A stretch of 64,000 bases of DNA, from the NCBI RefSeq assembly GCF_900103615.1, contig NZ_FNGW01000005.1, positions 186,001 to 250,000 of the forward strand. Direction: 5' to 3'. The first letter of the stretch is position 1, and every line of letters begins with the position of its first letter. The DNA comes from Romboutsia lituseburensis DSM 797. Lineage in GTDB: Bacteria > Bacillota > Clostridia > Peptostreptococcales > Peptostreptococcaceae. Of the stretch, positions 1-8,619 are shown piece by piece. The position numbers were made by a program, and so were the translations under genes. The notes beneath the pieces were generated by a model, which was not told the DNA's origin, made no database searches, and was given only the letters and a program-made list of their open reading frames with translations.

Positions 1-752
1 TCTAATAATGGAGATTGGATAGCTTGTCTAGCTGCCTCAAGCGCTCTATTTTCTCCACTAGCACTACCTATACCCATATGAGCTAGTCCCTGTTCCTTCA
101 TAACTGAAGTAACGTCAGCAAAGTCTAAGTTTATAAGACCTGGAACTGCTATTAAGTCTGATATAGACTGTATACCTTGTTTTAGTACATCATCAGCCAT
201 AGAGAATGCATCTAACATAGATGTGTTCTTTTGAACTAATTGTAAAAGTCTATCATTAGGTATTGTTATTAAAGTATCAACCTTTGATTTTAACTCAGAT
301 ATACCGCTTTCTGCATTTTTCATTCTTACTTTACCTTCGAATAAGAAAGGCTTAGTAACTACCCCTACAGTAAGCATACCCATTTCTTTTGCAAGTTGAG
401 CTATAACTGGAGCTGCACCAGTACCAGTTCCTCCTCCCATACCTGCAGTAACAAATACCATATCAGCACCTTGAAGTACTTTTATTATTTCGTCCTTACT
501 TTCTTCAGCAGCCCTTTTTCCAACTTCTGGATTAGCCCCTGCTCCAAGTCCTCTTGTTAATTTTTCTCCTATTTGAATCTTATATTCAGCTTTTGATGTA
601 AGTAAAGCTTGCTTATCTGTGTTAACGGCTATAAACTCAACACCTTGAAGTTGTGCTTCAACCATTCTATTTACAGCATTGTTTCCTCCGCCACCTGCGC
701 CGATTACCTTGATTTGCGCAAGACCATCTGTTTCTACGTCAAAGTTTAGCAT
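1..752 (-). CDS. ftsZ: Cell division protein FtsZ (partial, C-terminus beyond window)
   Basis: FtsZ is the tubulin-like GTPase that polymerises into the cytoplasmic Z ring and recruits the division machinery. The first 250 codons are present; the frame runs off the left edge of the window. The ATG at 752 follows a near-perfect ribosome binding site (AAGGAGG, seven bases upstream). Visible motifs are the N-terminal glycine-rich [13 protein letters not shown] (18-30), NTDKQAL (44-50) and the GTP-binding signature GGGTGTG (106-112). It is the last gene of the division cluster, 105 bases after sbp. No ftsA lies directly upstream, where Bacillus has it. Identity is certain; the missing C-terminal tail cannot be judged. 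Confidence 0.98.
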   Translation of the reverse strand, partial: MLNFDVETDGLAQIKVIGAGGGGNNAVNRMVEAQLQGVEFIAVNTDKQALLTSKAEYKIQIGEKLTRGLGAGANPEVGKRAAEESKDEIIKVLQGADMVFVTAGMGGGTGTGAAPVIAQLAKEMGMLTVGVVTKPFLFEGKVRMKNAESGISELKSKVDTLITIPNDRLLQLVQKNTSMLDAFSMADDVLKQGIQSISDLIAVPGLINLDFADVTSVMKEQGLAHMGIGSASGENRALEAARQAIQSPLL

Positions 753-857
753 CTATAAACCTCCTTATTTTATGATTGTAAGTAAATGTATGTATTAATT
801 ATATCATTTAATCTTTAAATTTTGTTAATATTTAACTAAGTTATTCCACAAAAATAT

Positions 858-1211
858 TTATTTTCCTCTTTTTTTATTCCTCATATTTGTAACAATATGT
901 CTCCTAATTATCGATAAATTGTCAAATAATCTCGACCCAAAGACTAATATAGCGACATAATAAAGCGGTAGACCTAACCTATCTCCTATATATGTCAATA
1001 TTATAGCCAACAAAGCATTACCTATAAAACCAGTCAAAAATATTATATTATCGTATTTACTTTCAAATCCTGACTTAATTGCTCCAAATATAGAGTCCAT
1101 TGTTGCAAGTATTGCCACAGACATATATAATGAGTAATCTATAGAATATGTAAATGGAAGGTAGTATCCAACAACCACCCCAAGTGCTAATCCCGCTAAT
1201 ATCCATATCAT
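858..1211 (-). CDS. sbp: Small basic protein Sbp (DUF1290 membrane protein)
   Basis: A 117-residue integral membrane protein with about four hydrophobic segments (roughly 1-20, 28-45, 56-75, 80-100) and a basic tail ending NMRNKKRGK. Length, topology and position just before ftsZ match the small basic protein of Firmicute division clusters, whose role is poorly known. The ATG at 1211 has the binding site AAGGTGAG at good spacing. It lies downstream of two DUF881 proteins, the usual arrangement in clostridia, and is probably co-transcribed with ftsQ through ftsZ. The call rests on context and topology; no catalytic residues are visible. Confidence 0.88.
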   Translation of the reverse strand: MIWILAGLALGVVVGYYLPFTYSIDYSLYMSVAILATMDSIFGAIKSGFESKYDNIIFLTGFIGNALLAIILTYIGDRLGLPLYYVAILVFGSRLFDNLSIIRRHIVTNMRNKKRGK

Positions 1212-1276
1212 AAATGCTCACCTTCTTTATTTTACTTTGAAACCTATACCTTTTTCAAGTTTTTTAATGTTTTTTA

Positions 1277-1966
1277 TTAAGATTTTTTATAGGAATTTAT
1301 TGTTATATAATCTTTTGCTTCAACTTTTATATAAATACCGTATCCCTCCTTTAATAAATTAGCATAGGACTCGGGTGAAATCACTGATGCAGCAAGAGTT
1401 TCTTTATCCCCTATAGCCTCTATTATAAATGGCTGTCCGTAAGTTGTATCATTTACAGTTATAGTAGCCCCAGAACATTTTATTTTACTTAAAGGTAATA
1501 ATCTTTCTCCATTTATTGCTATGGACATAGCTCCAGATTTTTTTAAATCATTTATTATTCTTAATATATCTATATCATGAACAATCAAATCATTCGGATT
1601 TTGATTTGATTTTAAATCTTTCTCACTATCCTTTATAATTATTTTTACACCCTCACCCTTTTCTAATGAAAATCCACATTCTCTCTTTAAATTATTTAAG
1701 TCTATAGTTACTAAATCTACTATAGATTTAGTACTGTCACCTACTGCTTTATTATAATAATCAAGTTTATTTTTATATTCTAAGTTAACTGTTTTTAACC
1801 TTACTATTTCATCTTTTGTTTTTTGTATTTTATTCTCCATTTCCTTTTTTTCATCAAGTGTCATATATGTATTTGTATTATCTAATGATTTTACATAAAT
1901 TGATATCAAAATTCCTAATATAAATGCTCCTAATATAACCATCTTTTGTTTTATATTTTTATACAT
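1277..1966 (-). CDS. DUF881 family division-cluster protein (second copy)
   Basis: A 229-residue protein with one N-terminal membrane anchor (about 8-28), a coiled-coil stretch (about 38-75) and an extracytoplasmic DUF881 domain (about 85-229, with conserved stretches such as LLPLSKIKCSGATITVND and GQPFIIEAIGD). Family members sit beside sbp and ftsZ in many Firmicutes and are assumed to act at the membrane in division; no biochemical function is established. The ATG at 1966 follows AGAGGT. It begins three bases after its paralogue ends, so the two are probably a tandem duplication translated from one mRNA. The pair has diverged strongly in sequence. Confidence 0.85.
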   Translation of the reverse strand: MYKNIKQKMVILGAFILGILISIYVKSLDNTNTYMTLDEKKEMENKIQKTKDEIVRLKTVNLEYKNKLDYYNKAVGDSTKSIVDLVTIDLNNLKRECGFSLEKGEGVKIIIKDSEKDLKSNQNPNDLIVHDIDILRIINDLKKSGAMSIAINGERLLPLSKIKCSGATITVNDTTYGQPFIIEAIGDKETLAASVISPESYANLLKEGYGIYIKVEAKDYITINSYKKS

Positions 1967-1969
1967 GTA

Positions 1970-2662
1970 TTACCTCTTACTTATGTAATAATCTTCTATA
2001 TTTAAAGCTTTATCACTTCCTTTAATTTTTAAGGTATCATTTTTCTGAATTTCTACATTAGCATTATAATATTCTTCCATTTCCCAAACTACACCATATT
2101 TTATTTGTAAAGCAGATGCCATTGTATGCGGATTTCCAATAGCTTTAATTATTATAGGTTGATTTATTTTTTTTTCATTCATATATAATTCATTTCCTTT
2201 TAAATTAAAATGTGTGTTAAAAACAACTCTTTCATCATTTACAGATATTGCATTTGCTTGTGCTGAATTTAATTTATTTATCATTGATAATAATAAATCA
2301 TAGTTATAAATTATGTTCTCACTTGAGTCAGATTTTGCTTCATCTATTTTAATTTGTATTCCATCTCCTTCTACGTCAGTATACCCTGAAAGAATTTCAT
2401 ATTTTTCTATTTCAGATTTTAAGTCTGTATCCCCTTGATTTTTTCTATATTCATCTATTTTAGATTTTATATTTTCAATTTCTATGTTCAAGTTTTTTTC
2501 TTCTGCTTTAAGACCTTTTAGCTCAATAGCTAACTGTTCTCCTCTTTTGCTAGTTGATAATCCATTGTTCTCTAAATTTATTGTTTTTAATTGTAGACTT
2601 ACTAAAAGTCCAAGTATTACACTACAAACTATTATACTTTTATACTTCATAGCATTATGCAA
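1970..2662 (-). CDS. DUF881 family division-cluster protein (first copy)
   Basis: A DUF881 protein of about 230 residues: one membrane anchor (about 5-25), a coiled coil (about 35-75) and a conserved C-terminal domain containing AISVNDERVVFNTHF and QPIIIKAIGNP. I place the start at the TTG at 2662, because AAGGAG lies eight bases upstream; the GTG at 2671 abuts the binding site and the ATG at 2650 is too far away. It sits between ftsQ and its paralogue in a tight gene row. The function is unknown; a role in septum assembly is inferred only from position. Confidence 0.82.
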   Translation of the reverse strand: MHNAMKYKSIIVCSVILGLLVSLQLKTINLENNGLSTSKRGEQLAIELKGLKAEEKNLNIEIENIKSKIDEYRKNQGDTDLKSEIEKYEILSGYTDVEGDGIQIKIDEAKSDSSENIIYNYDLLLSMINKLNSAQANAISVNDERVVFNTHFNLKGNELYMNEKKINQPIIIKAIGNPHTMASALQIKYGVVWEMEEYYNANVEIQKNDTLKIKGSDKALNIEDYYISKR

Positions 2663-2689
2663 TAATATCACTCCTTATTTTTTAATTAA

Positions 2690-3418
2690 CTAAGGCTTAT
2701 ATATCGGATTATTTCCTAAAGTAAAATCTACACTTCCACTTCGTACATATTTACCTTGAAGATCTGACAAAATTGCCCCTAACATAGATATGTTATAATT
2801 TAATTTGCTATCATTAGGTAAAATTATTTTTATATTTTCTTTTGTTGTCATTTCTATTGTTTCATTCTTAAAAATTATTGTTTTTATTTTTTTATTAAGA
2901 TTTTCTTTTTTTAAGCATTCTAATAAGTTTAATAATATTTTTTTATGTTCTTGATTCTCAAATTTAATACTTTTATCCTCTTGTAATTCATAATTAATTT
3001 TTACTATAACTCCTTTTTCTACCTTATCAGATTTATCAACGCTTTGTATGAATTTACCATCTTTATCTATATAAGTATAACGAAAATCATTATCTAATAT
3101 TGCGACAATTTCCTTTTCTATAATTATTATATGTAATTTATTAGGCATACCTATTTTAACTTGTCCACTTTCTATATAATTATTTTCTTCTAACTTCTCT
3201 TCCATCTGTTTCTTATTGTATTTAAATATGTTTTTATCATCTCTTATGTCTAAATTTTTAATTATTGCTTCTTTAGATACTCTATTATTACCCTCTATTT
3301 TTACATTGCTACTACTAAATATACTACTATTTAGCAGTATATAAGCAAATATTATTATCATTAATACAAGGCTTAATAAAGTTATCAGTTTAGATGTATT
3401 TAATCTTTTCCTTTTCAT
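2690..3418 (-). CDS. ftsQ: Cell division protein FtsQ/DivIB
   Basis: A bitopic division protein of the FtsQ/DivIB family, which joins FtsL and DivIC/FtsB at the septum. The sequence shows a basic cytoplasmic N-terminus (MKRKRLNTSK), one membrane helix (about 11-31), a POTRA domain (about 36-105, starting SSNVKIEGNNRVSKEAI) and a beta-rich C-terminal part. The ATG at 3418 is chosen because AAAAGGAGG lies seven bases upstream; an upstream in-frame start would place the binding site inside the gene. At 242 residues it is normal for clostridia. It follows a strong terminator at the end of murA, so ftsQ probably heads its own unit or depends on read-through. Confidence 0.88.
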   Translation of the reverse strand: MKRKRLNTSKLITLLSLVLMIIIFAYILLNSSIFSSSNVKIEGNNRVSKEAIIKNLDIRDDKNIFKYNKKQMEEKLEENNYIESGQVKIGMPNKLHIIIIEKEIVAILDNDFRYTYIDKDGKFIQSVDKSDKVEKGVIVKINYELQEDKSIKFENQEHKKILLNLLECLKKENLNKKIKTIIFKNETIEMTTKENIKIILPNDSKLNYNISMLGAILSDLQGKYVRSGSVDFTLGNNPIYKP

Positions 3419-3476
3419 AATACGCCTCCTTTTAGGTATAAATAATAAATACAACTAATTCTATTCTTTTCCTTCA

Positions 3477-3510
3477 AAAAAATAAAAGGCTTAACAGCCT
3501 TTTATTTTTT
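3477..3510 (-). terminator. Intrinsic terminator overlapping the 3' end of murA
   Basis: A perfect 15-bp stem (3477-3491 with 3496-3510) and four-base loop, followed on the minus strand by a run of seven T. It overlaps the murA stop codon (3491-3493). It separates the peptidoglycan precursor genes from ftsQ-DUF881-sbp-ftsZ. Confidence 0.88.
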
Positions 3511-4771
3511 CTAGATTTTCTACTTTTAAAATGTCAGCTCCCAAGCTTCTTAAAGTTTGTTCTATATTTTCATAACCTCTTTCAACATGATAAATATTAG
3601 AAACCTCAGTTTCTCCATTTATAGTAAGTGCTGCTAATATCAACGCAGCTCCACCTCTAAGATCTGGAGATTTAACTTTTGCATTGTGAAGATTTGCTAC
3701 TCCTTTTATCATACAAATATTTTCTGTTATATATTTTATATTAGCCCCTAATCTAGTTAGTTCTGCGCAATGCATAAATCTATTTTCAAAAATTGTTTCA
3801 TGGAATACACTAGTGCCGTTAGATAGTGCCATTAATGACATTAATTGAGCTTGCATATCTGTAGGAAATCCAGGATGTGGAGAAGTCCTTACTAGGTCTA
3901 TCGCTTGTATAATTTTAGGGGGTGTCATCACCAATCCATTTTCTTTATATTCTATGCTGCAACCTGCTGCTCTTAATTTATCACTTATCGGTTCCATATG
4001 AGGTATTATAACCCTATCAACTTCTAAATACCCTCCTGTCATTGCTGAGGCTACCATATAGGTTCCTATAGCTATTCTATCTGGTATAACAGTATGTTCC
4101 ACTTCATGCAGAGTTTCAACACCTTCTATTTCTATATAATTAGTTCCTGCTCCTCTTACTTTTGCTCCCATAGAATTTAAAAAATCTTGTAGATCTTCGA
4201 TTTCAGGTTCCCTAGCTGCATTATATATTTTAGTAGTACCTTTTGCCTTTACAGCTGCTAACATTGTGTTTTCTGTTGCTCCTACACTTGGAAATTCAAA
4301 ATTTATTGTACTTCCAACTAATTTATCCTTATAACATTTTATAAATCCATCATCTTCCTCTATTCTAACACCTAATTCCTTTAATGCCTTTAGGTGCAAG
4401 TCAATAGGTCTAGAGCCAATGGCACAGCCCCCCGGATGGCTTATTTTAGTATAGTCTAATCTTCCTATCATAGCTCCCATCACGATTATAGATGATCTCA
4501 TTTTTCTAACATAATGTTCATCTATTTCCATAGAACTTATATTAGAGCTATCTACGACTAATGTTCCATCTTCATATTTAACTTTACAACCAATACTTTC
4601 TAAAATTTTTATCATAACATATACATCAGATATATCAGGCACATTATGAATTGTGCTTACACTTTCATTAAGTATAGTTGCTGCTATAATTGGTAATATA
4701 GAGTTTTTAGCGCCTCTTATTGCCAACCTTCCTTCTATTTTGTTTCCACCCCTAATTGTATACTTAGACAA
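3491..4771 (-). CDS. murA: UDP-N-acetylglucosamine 1-carboxyvinyltransferase MurA
   Basis: MurA transfers enolpyruvate from PEP to UDP-GlcNAc, the first committed cytoplasmic step of peptidoglycan synthesis. The 426-residue protein has the full two-domain EPSP-synthase-like fold, the catalytic loop cysteine at 116 in PGGCAIGSRP (the residue alkylated by fosfomycin) and the conserved lysine at 22 in AKNSILPI. The start is a TTG at 4771, preceded by a run of six G six bases away. That binding site lies inside a long predicted stem (see 4775-4842). The gene sits between murG and ftsQ in the division cluster; firmicutes often carry a second murA elsewhere, which this window cannot show. Confidence 0.96.
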   Translation of the reverse strand: MSKYTIRGGNKIEGRLAIRGAKNSILPIIAATILNESVSTIHNVPDISDVYVMIKILESIGCKVKYEDGTLVVDSSNISSMEIDEHYVRKMRSSIIVMGAMIGRLDYTKISHPGGCAIGSRPIDLHLKALKELGVRIEEDDGFIKCYKDKLVGSTINFEFPSVGATENTMLAAVKAKGTTKIYNAAREPEIEDLQDFLNSMGAKVRGAGTNYIEIEGVETLHEVEHTVIPDRIAIGTYMVASAMTGGYLEVDRVIIPHMEPISDKLRAAGCSIEYKENGLVMTPPKIIQAIDLVRTSPHPGFPTDMQAQLMSLMALSNGTSVFHETIFENRFMHCAELTRLGANIKYITENICMIKGVANLHNAKVKSPDLRGGAALILAALTINGETEVSNIYHVERGYENIEQTLRSLGADILKVENLEKIKGC

Positions 4772-4774
4772 AGT

Positions 4775-4842
4775 TAACCCCCCTAGCGTTGTATATTAAA
4801 TCATAATGCCTATAATTTAAATATTATGAACTAGAGGGGTTA
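4775..4842 (-). promoter_or_regulatory. Shine-Dalgarno-sequestering stem in the murG-murA spacer
   Basis: On the minus strand TAACCCCTCTAG (4842-4831) can pair with CTAGGGGGGTTA (4786-4775) over 12 positions, with one G-U wobble. The second arm contains the murA binding site. A second inverted repeat (TCATAAT at 4801-4807 with ATTATGA at 4823-4829) is nested inside. There is no T-run after it, so a translational rather than a terminator role is more likely. Regulation is inferred. Confidence 0.6.
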
Positions 4843-4846
4843 TATG

Positions 4847-6064
4847 TTACTTTTTCTTTATTCCTATTATTTTAGGTTCACTTTCATTATTTTCAGAACC
4901 TTGAGAGGTTTCAACTACTTCTTTTTTATTTTCTTTTTTATTTGAAACTTTTTGCTTATTATTAGCTTTATATATATTCATTATTTCATTATATATAAGG
5001 TCTATAGCTTCAGGCTTTCCTATTTCCATACTTGCGTTAGCCATGTCAATTAACTTTTCTTTATCACCTAAAAGTTTAAATACCGTTTCATTTAAATTTT
5101 GAGGTGTTAAATCTTTTTCTAATATAGCTATACCAGCACCTTGTTTTTCTATACTTTTAGCATTATACTCTTGGTGATTCTCTGCTGTATAAGCCTTCGG
5201 TATTATTATTGATGGCTTTCCAAGAGCTGTTATTTCTGCTAAAGATATAGCTCCTGCACTACCTATAACTAAATCACTTGCAGCTAATGCATTAGCCATA
5301 TCCTCTAAATATGGTACTACTCTTTGGTATGGCTTCAACTGTATATCTGAAATACTATTTGAAAATTCTTCATAATAATATTTTCCTGTTGCAAATATAA
5401 ACGCAATATCATCTTTAACCATATTTTCAATAACTAATTTCATTGCATTGTTTATATCCTCTGATCCTCCACTACCGCCATAGCAAAGTACCATCTTTTT
5501 ATCTTCTGTTATTCCTAAATTTCTTCTTGCAGAATTCTTTCTTGCCATTAATATCTCTTTTCTTACTGGATTTCCTGTAAGAACTAATTTGTCCCTTGTT
5601 CCTTCAGGGAATCTTTGATGTGAATCTTCAAAACTTGTTAAAACTTTAGTTACCATTTTAGCAAGTATTTTGTTTGTCACTCCAGGAAAAGAGTTTTGTT
5701 CATGTATAACAGTTGGAACTTTATTCATAGATGCATTAAATAATACAGGACCACTTACGTATCCACCTGTACCTATAACTAAATCCGGCTTAAATTTTTT
5801 AACAACTCTTCTTGATTGTTCTAACCCTTTAAATAATTTAAAAACTCTTTTTACATTATCAAAGTCTATTTTTCTTTTAAATCCTTGAACTGTAACAGTC
5901 TTTAGTTCATATCCATATTTAGGAACTATTTCTGATTCAATTCCTTTAGCAGTTCCTACAAACACTATTTCAGCTTCAGGATGCTCTTCTTTTATTCTAT
6001 TTGCGATGGCTATAGCTGGATAAACATGACCTCCAGTACCTCCACCTGATAATAAAACTTTCAT
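4847..6064 (-). CDS. murG: Lipid II synthase MurG
   Basis: MurG adds GlcNAc from UDP-GlcNAc to lipid I on the inner face of the membrane, giving lipid II. The N-terminal GGGTGGHVYPA (7-17) binds the lipid-linked substrate, and the second Rossmann domain carries VIGSAGAISLAEITALGKP and AYTAENHQEYNA for UDP-GlcNAc. The ATG at 6064 follows AGGAG. The protein is 405 residues, about 40 longer than usual: after about residue 365 there is a lysine/glutamate-rich, probably disordered tail (for example KKENKKEVVETSQ). The frame is intact up to the murA spacer, so the tail is real coding sequence. It directly follows spoVE. Confidence 0.96.
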   Translation of the reverse strand: MKVLLSGGGTGGHVYPAIAIANRIKEEHPEAEIVFVGTAKGIESEIVPKYGYELKTVTVQGFKRKIDFDNVKRVFKLFKGLEQSRRVVKKFKPDLVIGTGGYVSGPVLFNASMNKVPTVIHEQNSFPGVTNKILAKMVTKVLTSFEDSHQRFPEGTRDKLVLTGNPVRKEILMARKNSARRNLGITEDKKMVLCYGGSGGSEDINNAMKLVIENMVKDDIAFIFATGKYYYEEFSNSISDIQLKPYQRVVPYLEDMANALAASDLVIGSAGAISLAEITALGKPSIIIPKAYTAENHQEYNAKSIEKQGAGIAILEKDLTPQNLNETVFKLLGDKEKLIDMANASMEIGKPEAIDLIYNEIMNIYKANNKQKVSNKKENKKEVVETSQGSENNESEPKIIGIKKK

Positions 6065-6078
6065 TTAATCATCTCCTG

Positions 6079-7209
6079 TTAGTTAATTTTGACATTTTTT
6101 GAGATGTTTAACACTATACCTATAGCGCTCATAAATATTACAAGGGATGTACCTCCATAACTTACAAACGGTAGGGCAACTCCTGTAACAGGCATTGATG
6201 AAGTTGCTACAGCTATATTTAGCGCTGCTTGTATTCCTATTTGAGCACCTATACCCATAACAACCATACATGCAAATACATTAGAGCATTTTAAAGCAAT
6301 TCTTACACATCTATATACTAATATTACAAATAGCATTATAACTATTGCACATCCTATAAGTCCTAACTCCTCACCTATTATAGCAAAAATAAAGTCATTT
6401 TGTGGTTCTGGTATATAGAACCATTTCTGTTGACTTTTTCCTAGGCCCATTCCAAATAGTCCACCTGATCCAAGAGCATAAAGACCTTGTATAACTTGAT
6501 ATCCATTACCTAATGGATCTTGAAATGGATCTAAGAATGATAATATACGTTTTAGTCTATACTCTGATGTCAATCCAAGTGCTAAGAATAATGCAACCCC
6601 ACACCCAAACATGGCTCCTACAAATTTCATATCCATTCCAGCAACAAATATCATGACAAATGTTACTAGTATTATTGTCCCTGCAGTTGACATATTAGGT
6701 TGAAGCATTATTAATCCAAAAAATAAGCATGGTATTAATATTAGTGGTAAAACACCTTTTGTCAATGATTTAATTTTATCATATCTTTTTTCTATTAATT
6801 TTGCAGTTATTATTATTGTAGCAAATTTGGCGATCTCTGCAGGCTGAATTGTAAATGCACCTACTCCTAACCATCTTCTTGCACCGTTAGCCTTTATCCC
6901 TAACGGAGTTAATACTAATAACAATAATACTATAGCTACAATACCTATAGTTTTGGCATTTTTCTCCCAAAATCTATAATCAATATTAGACATTATTATC
7001 ATACTAATAAAACCTAGTATTGCATAGATAGTATTTCTTTTTAGAAAAAAATAAGCATCATGGTGCTTAAACGAAGATTGAACAAAACTTGCGCTAAACA
7101 CCATGATGATTCCTATAAATACTAAAAGCATTGTTGTATAAAATATTACACTGTCAAATTCAGTCTTAATTCCCTTGTCAATTCGTTTTTTCAGAGCTTC
7201 CTTAGGCAT
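6079..7209 (-). CDS. spoVE: SEDS glycosyltransferase SpoVE/FtsW
   Basis: A 376-residue SEDS polytopic protein (about ten membrane helices) that polymerises lipid II into glycan strands together with a class B PBP. Visible signatures are FTIQPAEIAK (near 125-134), the long extracytoplasmic loop with DPLGNGYQVIQ and GMGLGKSQQKW, and the C-terminal LPFVSYGGTS. It is the only SEDS gene in the cluster and is paired with the PASTA-bearing spoVD, so SpoVE is the better name, although sequence alone does not separate SpoVE from FtsW. The ATG at 7209 uses GGAGGTAAG nine bases upstream, which is buried in a hairpin (7219-7241). Confidence 0.9.
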   Translation of the reverse strand: MPKEALKKRIDKGIKTEFDSVIFYTTMLLVFIGIIMVFSASFVQSSFKHHDAYFFLKRNTIYAILGFISMIIMSNIDYRFWEKNAKTIGIVAIVLLLLVLTPLGIKANGARRWLGVGAFTIQPAEIAKFATIIITAKLIEKRYDKIKSLTKGVLPLILIPCLFFGLIMLQPNMSTAGTIILVTFVMIFVAGMDMKFVGAMFGCGVALFLALGLTSEYRLKRILSFLDPFQDPLGNGYQVIQGLYALGSGGLFGMGLGKSQQKWFYIPEPQNDFIFAIIGEELGLIGCAIVIMLFVILVYRCVRIALKCSNVFACMVVMGIGAQIGIQAALNIAVATSSMPVTGVALPFVSYGGTSLVIFMSAIGIVLNISKNVKIN

Positions 7210-7218
7210 TTTGACAAA

Positions 7219-7241
7219 CTTACCTCCATTCCCGAGGTAAG
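7219..7241 (-). promoter_or_regulatory. Hairpin enclosing the spoVE ribosome binding site
   Basis: On the minus strand CTTACCTC (7241-7234), a seven-base loop, then GAGGTAAG (7226-7219): a perfect 8-bp stem whose 3' arm is the spoVE Shine-Dalgarno sequence. Ribosomes leaving murD, which ends at 7245, would open it. Translational coupling of spoVE to murD is inferred. Confidence 0.6.
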
Positions 7242-7244
7242 AGG

Positions 7245-8603
7245 TTATTTTAAATTGTGTACATTCTCTTTGAAGTCATTACCCCTTACTTCAAAACTTT
7301 TATACATATCCCAGCTTGCACAAGCCGGAGAAAGAAGTACTACTTCATTTTTATTTGCAATTTTATAAGAAGTATTTACTGCTTCTTTCATATTTTTCAC
7401 TATATAGATTTCTTCAAATCCTTTTTCTTTTGCACACTTTTCTATCTTAGGTGCAGTTTCTCCTAATAAAACAAGTGCTCTTACATTATTTTTAGCAAGT
7501 TCTAGTAATTCATCAAAACTACTTTGTTTATCCATTCCTCCAGCTATTAGTACTATCTTATTTTTATAAGATTGTATAGCTTTAATAGTTGAATCAGGAT
7601 TTGTTCCTTTTGAATCATTAACAAACATGACTCCATTTAAATTTTTTACAAACTCTTGTCTATGCTCTACTGCAGCAAATGTCTTTAATACCTCTTTTAT
7701 AACTTCTATATTAACATTACATACATAAGCTATACCAACAGCAGCCATACAATTTTCTAGATTATGATTACCTGGTAAGCTTAAATCTTCTTTGTTTAAA
7801 AGAACTATTTTTTCATTTATGTCTATAACTATATTATTGTCTTTATCTAAATATATTCCTTCTTCTAACTCTTTTTTTCTTGAGAAGAATATTTTTTTAG
7901 CCTTAACTTTTTCAGATAATGCTCTAACTTTTTCATCATCATAATTTAATATACAAAAGTCATCACTATTTTGATTCATAAAGATTCTAGATTTTGCCTC
8001 TATATAATTTTCCATAGTGTGATGTCTATTTAAATGGTCTTCTGTAAAGTTTAATATTGCACTAACTTTTGGTTTAAATGTATCTATACTCTCCAATTGA
8101 AAACTACTTAATTCTGTAACTAAAACAGATTTTTCATTGGCAACGCCAACTGTATCTATAACTGGATTTCCAATATTCCCAACAATATATGTATCAGCTT
8201 GAGATTTTTTAAATATTTCACCTACTAAGCTTGTTGTTGTTGTTTTTCCATTTGTTCCTGTTATACCTATAAATGTAGGATTTTTAGAAAGTGTATATGC
8301 TAATTCTACTTCACCAATTATTTTTATATTATTATCTTTTAGTTTTAATATAAAAGGCAAATCTAGTGGAACTCCTGGTGATACTACTGCTAAATCTATA
8401 TCATCTACATTTTCTGGATGATATCCTAGTATATATTCTACACTACTTAAATCTTGCAGTTCTTTAAGTATTTCACTTAATTTTTCCTTATCTTTTATAT
8501 CATTAACAATTATATTTGCACCTAATTTATCTAAATGCTTGATTGTAGATATACCTGTTTTTGCAAGCCCTACTAATAAGACTTTCTTATTTTTTAGGTT
8601 CAT
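7245..8603 (-). CDS. murD: UDP-N-acetylmuramoylalanine--D-glutamate ligase MurD
   Basis: A cytoplasmic ATP-dependent ligase adding D-glutamate to UDP-MurNAc-L-Ala. The 452-residue protein has the three Mur ligase domains: an N-terminal Rossmann domain (LLVGLAKTG, 9-17), the central ATPase with P-loop GITGTNGKTTTT (113-124), and a C-terminal domain starting near 310 with FVNDSKGTNPDST and LLSPACASWD. All expected landmarks are present. The ATG at 8603 follows a G-poor but acceptable GGGGGT-type binding site. Its stop lies just before the hairpin controlling spoVE. Confidence 0.96.
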   Translation of the reverse strand: MNLKNKKVLLVGLAKTGISTIKHLDKLGANIIVNDIKDKEKLSEILKELQDLSSVEYILGYHPENVDDIDLAVVSPGVPLDLPFILKLKDNNIKIIGEVELAYTLSKNPTFIGITGTNGKTTTTSLVGEIFKKSQADTYIVGNIGNPVIDTVGVANEKSVLVTELSSFQLESIDTFKPKVSAILNFTEDHLNRHHTMENYIEAKSRIFMNQNSDDFCILNYDDEKVRALSEKVKAKKIFFSRKKELEEGIYLDKDNNIVIDINEKIVLLNKEDLSLPGNHNLENCMAAVGIAYVCNVNIEVIKEVLKTFAAVEHRQEFVKNLNGVMFVNDSKGTNPDSTIKAIQSYKNKIVLIAGGMDKQSSFDELLELAKNNVRALVLLGETAPKIEKCAKEKGFEEIYIVKNMKEAVNTSYKIANKNEVVLLSPACASWDMYKSFEVRGNDFKENVHNLK

Positions 8604-8619
8604 TTTTATACCCCCAACT

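Noticed and set aside
6083-6271. Second minus-strand frame within the 3' end of spoVE
   Set aside because: It overlaps the SEDS C-terminus in another frame and has unnatural composition rich in Cys, Asn and Tyr.
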